Shown: piece after piece, positions 1 through 5,266 of the stretch
Layout of the letters: each line of letters starts with the position of its first letter
Numbering within the stretch: position 1 is the first letter of the stretch
From: Thermoplasmata archaeon
GTDB lineage: Archaea; Thermoplasmatota; Penumbrarchaeia; Penumbrarchaeales; Penumbrarchaeaceae
Direction of reading: 5' to 3'
Assembly: GCA_023145185.1 (NCBI GenBank)
Contig: JAGLEG010000185.1
Span: 1 to 6,805 of the forward strand
Length of the DNA: 6,805 bases
The notes under the pieces: generated by a model
Told to the model about the DNA's origin: nothing
Databases searched by the model: none
Seen by the model: the letters and a program-made list of their open reading frames with translations, nothing else
Made by a program: the position numbers and the translations under genes

Positions 1-767
1 TCGTCCTCCGGGTCCACCTCCACCTTGCTCACCCCCTTGATGTGAGAGAATGGGCCCACATTGGCCTTGTGGGAGAACCTGACCTTCATCACCTTGCCCG
101 TCCTGGACCTGAAACCGCTCATCTTCTCGGTGAGGATCAGCCTGCCCTCCTTGATGATCGCCACACGATCACAAATAGTCTCAACCTCCACGAGGATGTG
201 GGAGGAGAGGAAGATCGTCCTTCCCGCCGCCTTCTCCTCATGTATAAGCTTGTAGAACTCCTGCTGCATCAGAGGGTCCAGTCCCGTCGTGGGCTCGTCC
301 AGTATCACGAGATCGGGAGAGTGCATGAATGCGGAAACAAGGCCCACCTTCTGCCTGTTACCCCTGGAGAAATCCTTGATCCTCCTTCCCAGGTCCAGCT
401 GGAACCTCTTTGAGAGCTCCTCGATCCGCTCCTTTCCCCTGAAATCCATCATGGAAAGGAGCGTATAGAGGTACTCCCTGGCCGAAAGAGATGAATAGGT
501 TCCGAAATCAGATGGCAGATACCCCACTGAACGTCTCACATTGGCCCCCTCCTTCTGGGGGTCCATACCGTTCACCAGCACGTGTCCCGAGGTGGGCCTG
601 ATATAATCCAGCATGGTCCTTATCGTGGTGGATTTCCCAGCCCCGTTCGGGCCCAGAAAGCCGAATACCTCGCCACGGTATATCGAGAGGTCAACCTCTA
701 TTATGCCCCTGGCTCTGCCGTAGTATTTGGTCAGCTTCTCCGCCTGGATCACGAATTCTGAAGCCAT
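1..767 (-). CDS. ABC-2-type transporter ATP-binding protein (3' end beyond window)
   Basis: This is the nucleotide-binding subunit of an ABC-2-type (CcmA/BcrA/YtrB-like) transporter. It would hydrolyse ATP on the cytoplasmic face to drive a membrane permease. The reading frame is open from an ATG at 767 to the left edge, giving 255 complete codons. Visible motifs are Walker A GPNGAGKST (39-47), a Q-loop region YLPSD (83-87), a signature SRGNRQKVGL (134-143), Walker B LVILDEP (153-159) with D-loop TGLDP (161-165), and the switch histidine in LSSHI (H190). The signature is the S-x-GN-x-QK form usual in this subfamily rather than LSGGQ. Serine stands where the Q-loop normally has Gln or Glu. Residues after about 217 belong to the C-terminal accessory region; family members usually run to about 290-310 residues, so some 40-50 are missing. 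The substrate cannot be told, and a permease gene probably follows beyond the left edge. A TATA-like box 24 bases upstream and the lack of a Shine-Dalgarno sequence suggest a leaderless mRNA. Confidence 0.95.
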   Translation of the reverse strand, partial: MASEFVIQAEKLTKYYGRARGIIEVDLSIYRGEVFGFLGPNGAGKSTTIRTMLDYIRPTSGHVLVNGMDPQKEGANVRRSVGYLPSDFGTYSSLSAREYLYTLLSMMDFRGKERIEELSKRFQLDLGRRIKDFSRGNRQKVGLVSAFMHSPDLVILDEPTTGLDPLMQQEFYKLIHEEKAAGRTIFLSSHILVEVETICDRVAIIKEGRLILTEKMSGFRSRTGKVMKVRFSHKANVGPFSHIKGVSKVEVDPED

Positions 768-786
768 GGTATGGAATGCACTACAG

Positions 787-795
787 TTTATAATA
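787..795 (-). promoter_or_regulatory. Archaeal TATA-like box for the ABC ATPase gene (leaderless)
   Basis: Read on the minus strand this is TATTATAAA. Its centre lies 24 bases before the A of the ATG at 767, which places the expected transcription start on or within a base or two of the start codon. The bases between box and ATG (GTGCATTCCATACC just before it) hold no purine-rich Shine-Dalgarno motif. This is the classic layout of a leaderless archaeal gene. It sits in the 78-base gap after the stop codon of the repeat protein gene, so the ATPase probably has its own promoter. I see no hairpin or T-run terminator in that gap. Confidence 0.6.
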
Positions 796-845
796 GCATT
801 GGACCTGCTGGATCATGCCTAATCGATCACCGTTCCCACAGCCCA

Positions 846-3800
846 TCAGAATAGATCGTCAATAAATGAGCCGTTGCCCCCGTTCTTCTGAACAGTGGCC
901 GGCGGTTCGGTGCCTGGCTGCTTCGGGGCAGGTGCCGGAGCGGGAGGCACATTGGCCGGAACTGCAGGTGGTTGAACGGTCGGAGGGGGCGCTTCCATGA
1001 ACTGACCAACGGGAGCAGGCTGCGTTGTCTCCGGGGTATCTGGAGTCGGCACCTCTGGTTTCACCACCGCTGGAGGAGCGGCTTCCGAGGGGGGCGTGGC
1101 AACCTCCTCACTCACTGGCCCTGCAGGCACCTCCTGCGACGCCCTCTCGGCAGGTTGGGCAGCCGGCTGTAAAGCGGTTTGGCCCGTAGCCGGGAGCGTT
1201 GGGGGTGCCGCGGGCGGAGGCAGCATCTGAGGCGGGGCCTGAGCTCCTGTCAATGCGGCGTTCAGCCCAAGGTCATCGCCGATCCCACCGGTGATCTCAC
1301 CCTGGTTGGCACCTGCAATATTGGCCTTCTTCACCTCCTTCTGATCGTTTCCCCTCTTCTTCTCCTTCCTCTTCCTTGAGACGACGAGTAACATCACGAG
1401 CACGATAACCACGAGGAGGAACAGCCCCAGCCCGCATGCGGCGGCGATAGCTCCCGAGGATTCAAGGAACGATCCATCATCATCCAGATTTCCCGCCGAA
1501 GATGAGGAGACACCATCCTTGACGACCACGTAATTGATCATCCCATCGTCAAAACCGCCGATAATGGTATACTCCTGACCGCCCGAGGGGAGGCACTCGG
1601 GTATATTGAAGAAACCCTCGTAATCGCCGTCGGCGTTCTCGAACAGCAAGAAGGTATCGCTGCCCGCCCACGGCTCCCATTCCACATTTCCGCCCCCGTA
1701 CAGGGAAGATGAGAGGTCATCCAGATTTCCCACAAAGAATACGCCAAACCCCATCTTGCTGATGTCGTAACCTATGGACACCTTCAAGGTGTTCATCCCT
1801 CCCACGTTGAAGTCCCTGACCTCGGCATAAACGCTATCGCTCATGAGGGAGTCAAGGGCATTGCCATACCCATACAGGTACTCCTGGATATGTTCGTACA
1901 TCCTGCCGTCGGTGGAGTTGTGGTCAGAATACCTTGGATCCCATGGGCTCGGCTCACGATCAGGAGCATCATTTCTGTCAAAGGGATCTGTTCCGTAGAA
2001 CTCCTCCTCGGGATCGCAGATGCCGTCCCGATCGGAATCTTTTTCATAAGGGTCCATGGGATAGTCCCACCTATTTTCCGGGTCGGTCCCAAAGTAGATC
2101 TCCTCCAGGTCTGGAAAATCATCGAGATCGCTATCCTCGGAATATTGATCGTATGGGTAATCGGCCTCGTCCTCCGGGTCGGTGCCGTAGAACAGCTCCT
2201 CCCCGTCGAACTGTTGGTCGTAGGTATTGAAGCCTAGGTAGAGGGAATCACCATCGCTGTTCCTGGTATTCACGTCAGTAGGGTAATCCTCATCGTCCTC
2301 GGGGTCCGTACCGTAGAACATCTCCTCGCCATCCACCTTGCCATCCCCATCCGAGTCTTCCAATCCCTCGGGATAGTCGAAATAATCCTCCGGGTCGGTC
2401 CCGTAGTAGGTCTCGAAATCATCGCCGTATCCATCCTCGTCGCTGTCGAACATCATCAGGGGATGGTCCTCGTCATCATACGGATCGGTTCCAACATATT
2501 CCTCATATAGATCGCCATACTGGTCCCCGTCGCTGTCTATGTATCCGTGGGGAAAATCAGTCTTGTCACCCGGGTCCGTCCCCTCATGTCTCTCGAAATC
2601 ATCCGGAAAACCATCCCCATCCGTATCAAATATCCCTGCGGGATAGTCGAACATGGAGAGGTGGTCGGTACCGACCTCCTGCTCGAAAGCGTCCGAGAAA
2701 CCATCGGTATCCGTATCCTCCCAACCAAACCCCACGAACAGGGATGGGTGGTATCCTACGTCCGTCTCAAGATCCAATGTCACCAATCTACCGCCGTTGG
2801 AAGGGGCATCAAATGTGACCGAGAATACCCCTGTATCGTTGGTCATCGCTTTCCCGTATCCGAGGATCTCGTTCTCGTTGTGGGCGTAGAAATATACCGC
2901 GCCATTCTCTATTGGTTCACGGTCCAAAAATGCCCAGTATTGATGCGTGATCTCCTTCTCATCCATATCGAACGACTCGTCCAGTGTGGTGACCTGGAAA
3001 CCCCGCCCGTAGGGCTCAGGGACGTAATAGCCAGGATCCGGATCCTCATCATCCATCGCCGGATAGATATCTCCCTCGAAGGTCTGATTGAAACCATCCT
3101 TCTCAACCCACCCATCCAGATAGAGGTGTTTGGTGACCTCGGTGATGGTGAACTCGGCCTTCCCCTCGCTATCTGCTATCTTCCGGTCTTGAATATATCC
3201 ATCCGAATAGGATTCGAAGAATATCTCCGCCCCCGGCACGGGTACTCCATCCATATCCGCCACGTGGAGCTCGAACGTTCTGTCGTTCACATCCGAGGAG
3301 ACGTCGTGGAACCACACCTGGTAGAAATCGATCTCAAGCCCGAAATCCAGCCACTCCCTGTCTGCCTCCGTTTTTACATCTATCTCCACCTCTATCTCAA
3401 CGCTGTGCTTGAGATCGGCCGGGATGGTCAGAATTGCGTCATAGGTCCCAACTGAACGGTTATCGCAGGTAATTTCATTCTCCTCCCACAGGTAAGAATC
3501 TTCCAAATTCCCGTATTCGGGGTAAACCTCGTAAGTAATATTGATCGATCCGGGGTTCACCAGCAACCCGTCCTGGGTCACCATCACTCTGAACTCAACG
3601 CTCTCCCCGGGCCCCCACGGATATCCTGCGGGGTCAATGTACTCATGATCTATGTTGAGCCCCTGCTGCTCCAGTTCCGTCAGTTCCAGCTTGACCACGG
3701 TCGGGTCCATGTGGTCCCCGTCGTGGAGATAGTCATACTGCTCATCCTCCTCTCCACTCCACGATCTGGTCATGAAAACGCTTTTATCCTCTGATAGGTC

Positions 3801-4148
3801 GATGGAATCATGGAAATAAGTATACCCATACGGTGACCCTACCAGATCACCGTCGACCAGGTTGATCTGCCCCTCGTAGACCCCCGTATCCATTTTCGTC
3901 GTGTAGATCTCCCTGCCGTCATTGGATGTTCCAGATCGGAACATTACCGAAGGAGGTGAATCCACATCGGACCTCACACCCTTATCGAATGTATGCACTT
4001 CGATCCCAGGTGCCTCCCCTGAGCCGAATGTGCCCTCCTCGCAGATAATTATTGCAAAGAGCCCATCCTCATGCGCCATCGCTGTCGGCGCGATCATCAC
4101 AAGTAACAGAAACCCGAAGAATATCGCTATCAACCTCTTACCGATCAT
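846..4148 (-). CDS. Secreted, membrane-anchored protein with eight TSP3-like Ca-binding repeats and Pro/Ala-rich cytoplasmic tail
   Basis: No named family is recognised over the full length of 1100 residues (counted from the ATG at 4148). In order there are: a Sec signal peptide (about 1-25, cleavage likely after AMA before HEDG); an unknown beta-type region (26-160); Ig/MG2-like beta domains at about 178-258, 275-350 and 398-470; eight thrombospondin-type-3-like repeats (478-729) with DxDxDG...D..E...GTDP cores; a juxtamembrane domain of unknown type (735-880); one membrane helix (900-924) followed by the basic stop-transfer SRKRKEKKRG; and a 176-residue cytoplasmic tail rich in Pro and Ala that ends FIDDLF. 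The topology is N-out, C-in. The acidic repeats should bind calcium outside the cell. Five N-x-S/T sequons (203, 230, 354, 437, 744) all lie outside. A GTG at 4154 is an alternative start, but AGGGAG is 9 bases from the ATG and only 3 from the GTG. The gene is preceded by its own TATA-like box. It is probably a structural, adhesive or sensing surface protein; enzymatic motifs were not seen. Confidence 0.93.
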   Translation of the reverse strand: MIGKRLIAIFFGFLLLVMIAPTAMAHEDGLFAIIICEEGTFGSGEAPGIEVHTFDKGVRSDVDSPPSVMFRSGTSNDGREIYTTKMDTGVYEGQINLVDGDLVGSPYGYTYFHDSIDLSEDKSVFMTRSWSGEEDEQYDYLHDGDHMDPTVVKLELTELEQQGLNIDHEYIDPAGYPWGPGESVEFRVMVTQDGLLVNPGSINITYEVYPEYGNLEDSYLWEENEITCDNRSVGTYDAILTIPADLKHSVEIEVEIDVKTEADREWLDFGLEIDFYQVWFHDVSSDVNDRTFELHVADMDGVPVPGAEIFFESYSDGYIQDRKIADSEGKAEFTITEVTKHLYLDGWVEKDGFNQTFEGDIYPAMDDEDPDPGYYVPEPYGRGFQVTTLDESFDMDEKEITHQYWAFLDREPIENGAVYFYAHNENEILGYGKAMTNDTGVFSVTFDAPSNGGRLVTLDLETDVGYHPSLFVGFGWEDTDTDGFSDAFEQEVGTDHLSMFDYPAGIFDTDGDGFPDDFERHEGTDPGDKTDFPHGYIDSDGDQYGDLYEEYVGTDPYDDEDHPLMMFDSDEDGYGDDFETYYGTDPEDYFDYPEGLEDSDGDGKVDGEEMFYGTDPEDDEDYPTDVNTRNSDGDSLYLGFNTYDQQFDGEELFYGTDPEDEADYPYDQYSEDSDLDDFPDLEEIYFGTDPENRWDYPMDPYEKDSDRDGICDPEEEFYGTDPFDRNDAPDREPSPWDPRYSDHNSTDGRMYEHIQEYLYGYGNALDSLMSDSVYAEVRDFNVGGMNTLKVSIGYDISKMGFGVFFVGNLDDLSSSLYGGGNVEWEPWAGSDTFLLFENADGDYEGFFNIPECLPSGGQEYTIIGGFDDGMINYVVVKDGVSSSSAGNLDDDGSFLESSGAIAAACGLGLFLLVVIVLVMLLVVSRKRKEKKRGNDQKEVKKANIAGANQGEITGGIGDDLGLNAALTGAQAPPQMLPPPAAPPTLPATGQTALQPAAQPAERASQEVPAGPVSEEVATPPSEAAPPAVVKPEVPTPDTPETTQPAPVGQFMEAPPPTVQPPAVPANVPPAPAPAPKQPGTEPPATVQKNGGNGSFIDDLF
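1962..2717 (-). repeat. Coding tandem array of eight TSP3-like repeats
   Basis: Eight units begin at residues 478, 508, 538, 568, 598, 630, 672 and 704 of the surface protein. The first five are spaced exactly 30 residues (90 bp) apart. Each unit has an EF-loop-like acidic core such as DTDGDGFPDDFE, then GTDP and usually DYP. The GTD motifs fall at 493, 523, 553, 583, 613, 655, 687 and 719. Unit 6 departs from the pattern: about 12 extra residues lie between its SDGD core and the following GEELFYGTDP. The units differ at many codon third positions, so the array looks old rather than recently amplified. Calcium binding is inferred from the match to the thrombospondin-type-3/EF-loop pattern. 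Confidence 0.9.
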
Positions 4149-4149
4149 T

Positions 4150-4168
4150 CCCACATTCTCCCTGTGGG
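4150..4168 (-). promoter_or_regulatory. Inverted repeat enclosing the Shine-Dalgarno sequence of the TSP3-repeat gene
   Basis: On the minus strand CCCACA and TGTGGG form a perfect 6-bp inverted repeat around a 7-base loop, GGGAGAA. The loop holds most of the presumed Shine-Dalgarno AGGGAG (4158-4163), and the 3' arm runs up to 2 bases from the ATG at 4148. If transcribed it could present or mask the ribosome-binding site; as DNA it could be an operator. The TATA-like box predicts a start near 4163, so the 5' arm may not be fully in the mRNA, which weakens the RNA reading. A 6-bp dyad can also occur by chance. Confidence 0.35.
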
Positions 4169-4184
4169 CCAGAAAGGTTTCAAA

Positions 4185-4192
4185 TTATATAA
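4185..4192 (-). promoter_or_regulatory. TATA-like box for the TSP3-repeat surface protein gene
   Basis: On the minus strand the motif is TTATATAA, in a locally AT-rich stretch. Its centre is about 25 bases upstream of position 4163, giving a predicted leader of about 15 bases before the ATG at 4148. It begins 27 bases after the preceding gene's terminator hairpin, which supports an independent transcription unit. I did not see a convincing BRE sequence. Confidence 0.6.
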
Positions 4193-4219
4193 CGATAATC
4201 TGAATGAAAACATAAAGAT

Positions 4220-4243
4220 GGCCGCCGGTTGGACCCGGCGGCC
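4220..4243 (-). terminator. GC hairpin plus T-rich tract, terminator of the lipoprotein gene
   Basis: A perfect 9-bp inverted repeat (GGCCGCCGG and CCGGCGGCC, 6-base loop) starts 11 bases after the TAG stop of the lipoprotein gene. On the minus strand it is followed by a T-rich stretch beginning ATCTTTATGTTTTCATT (4203-4219). This resembles an intrinsic terminator. Archaeal termination usually depends mainly on the T-tract, so the hairpin may also protect the mRNA 3' end. Confidence 0.7.
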
Positions 4244-4254
4244 GGAGGTCCGAT

Positions 4255-5172
4255 CTATGCGAAGGTGATCGAGGTCAACCTGTACTCGAAAGAGTCGGTT
4301 GAACCACCCTCGGAGACCCTCCACTGGAACAGCAGAGGTATCGGACAGGATACCGCGATAACCGCCTGGTTGACGAAGCTGTCATCGTCCGCGTTCCATT
4401 TGGATTTCGCCTCCCATGCCTCGAACGTATGGGAGCCGACCGTATGTTCGATCTTATCGGTGGTATGGCTCCACCCGGCGATGCCTGCGATATTGATCCC
4501 CGTTTCCCTTCCATCCCTGAAACCCTCCTCGTAGTTGAGCCAGAACCCGCCCCAGAACGAGGTGTAAAGATGGGTGAAAATATCAGCCTCAACGTTTGAG
4601 TTCATCGTTCCGTCGGCGCTCACATAGGGGTCCATGGTCGAGCCGAAATCCACCGCATCCGGGTTCTCCCAAGTATAATATTCGCCATCCGAATCCCAGC
4701 ACTCCACCTTGGCCCAGAAATCGAACACGGTATAATGTGTTGAATCCTGGTCATCATCCACCTTGATGAACACCCTCATTGAGTACCAGGTCGGGAAACC
4801 CTCCAGATCCGAGGTGATGTTGTAATGAACGACGTAGCACTCAATTGTGCCCACCGTGACGGTGGAATAGTTGCCGGTGCCGTAATCGTATTCCATGCCG
4901 CGGATCTCGGTGGACAAAGCGCCCTCGTAGATCCCATCGATGATGTACTCAACGCTCTCCCCGCCCCTGAAGATCGTCTCGGTATAGGAGAACGTGCTCA
5001 CTTTTCCCTGCACTCCTTCGGTGGTATTGACGACAGCCTCGTAATCATAGGCGCTGTTCCAGAATTCAACTGGCCCTTCGCCCTCCTCATCTGTCACCTC
5101 GATACATCCGGTGAGCAGGACCATCACAGCAACGATCGCCGCTGACAGAACCGTAATAAAACCATTTTTCAT
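4255..5172 (-). CDS. Lipoprotein of unknown family, aromatic-rich, 305 residues
   Basis: This gene is not recognised. The ATG at 5172 gives a classic lipoprotein signal: a short basic start (MKN), a hydrophobic stretch (about 5-20) and the lipobox LTGC with the lipid-anchored cysteine at C23. An acidic linker (about 27-33) follows. The rest reads as a mostly beta-strand domain with many Trp and Tyr residues (11 Trp by my count) and three sequons (N49, N101, N118). Cysteines at 112, 158 and 276 remain after the lipobox. It has no further membrane helix, so it should sit on the outer face of the membrane. The same frame is open further upstream, to an in-frame ATG at 5304 that would overlap the previous gene. 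That start is rejected because it would bury the signal peptide 44 residues in. AAAGGA is 9 bases before the chosen ATG. The gene lies between two other surface-protein genes, so a shared surface role is possible but unproven. A solute-binding role for an ABC transporter is another option; I see no family motif for it. Confidence 0.88.
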   Translation of the reverse strand: MKNGFITVLSAAIVAVMVLLTGCIEVTDEEGEGPVEFWNSAYDYEAVVNTTEGVQGKVSTFSYTETIFRGGESVEYIIDGIYEGALSTEIRGMEYDYGTGNYSTVTVGTIECYVVHYNITSDLEGFPTWYSMRVFIKVDDDQDSTHYTVFDFWAKVECWDSDGEYYTWENPDAVDFGSTMDPYVSADGTMNSNVEADIFTHLYTSFWGGFWLNYEEGFRDGRETGINIAGIAGWSHTTDKIEHTVGSHTFEAWEAKSKWNADDDSFVNQAVIAVSCPIPLLFQWRVSEGGSTDSFEYRLTSITFA

Positions 5173-5181
5173 GTTATCACA

Positions 5182-5187
5182 TCCTTT
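5182..5187 (-). promoter_or_regulatory. Shine-Dalgarno motif of the lipoprotein gene
   Basis: AAAGGA on the minus strand ends 9 bases before the ATG at 5172. It supports that codon as the start, over the in-frame ATG further upstream at 5304. Confidence 0.6.
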
Positions 5188-5230
5188 AAAGAACTCCTTC
5201 CCAGGAGGCGTTAAGTTATCCCTGTAAATG

Positions 5231-5238
5231 TTATTTAA
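5231..5238 (-). promoter_or_regulatory. Possible TATA-like box for the lipoprotein gene
   Basis: TTAAATAA on the minus strand lies in the 94-base gap after the PKD-protein stop codon. A start about 25 bases downstream (near 5209) would give a leader of about 37 bases, long enough to include the Shine-Dalgarno motif. The match to the archaeal TATA consensus is weaker than for the other two promoters, and read-through from the PKD gene is also possible because no terminator is evident in this gap. Confidence 0.4.
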
Positions 5239-5266
5239 CAGTTGCTTATCCGCCCCTGGTTCCAGA

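Noticed and set aside
42..413. A 123-codon open frame on the plus strand
   Set aside because: It is antisense to the ABC ATPase gene, which carries all expected motifs in the minus-strand frame that runs off the window edge.
1962..2717. The regular 90-bp periodicity as a CRISPR array or DNA satellite
   Set aside because: The units are coding, in frame and diverged at third positions, with no identical repeats separated by unique spacers.
2547..3455. A 302-codon open frame on the plus strand
   Set aside because: It lies wholly antisense to the TSP3-repeat gene, whose strong codon bias and repeated acidic codons keep the opposite frames open. Its translation has no domain, signal or sensible composition, and no start signals precede it.
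4149..4154. GTG at 4154 as the start of the TSP3-repeat protein
   Set aside because: It adds only two residues and its spacing to AGGGAG is 3 bases, too short. The ATG at 4148 has a 9-base spacing. It cannot be fully excluded.
5253..5266. Small inverted repeat CTGG/CCAG after the PKD-protein stop codon as a terminator
   Set aside because: The stem is only 4 bp with a 2-base loop and no T-run follows, so it is not distinguishable from chance.
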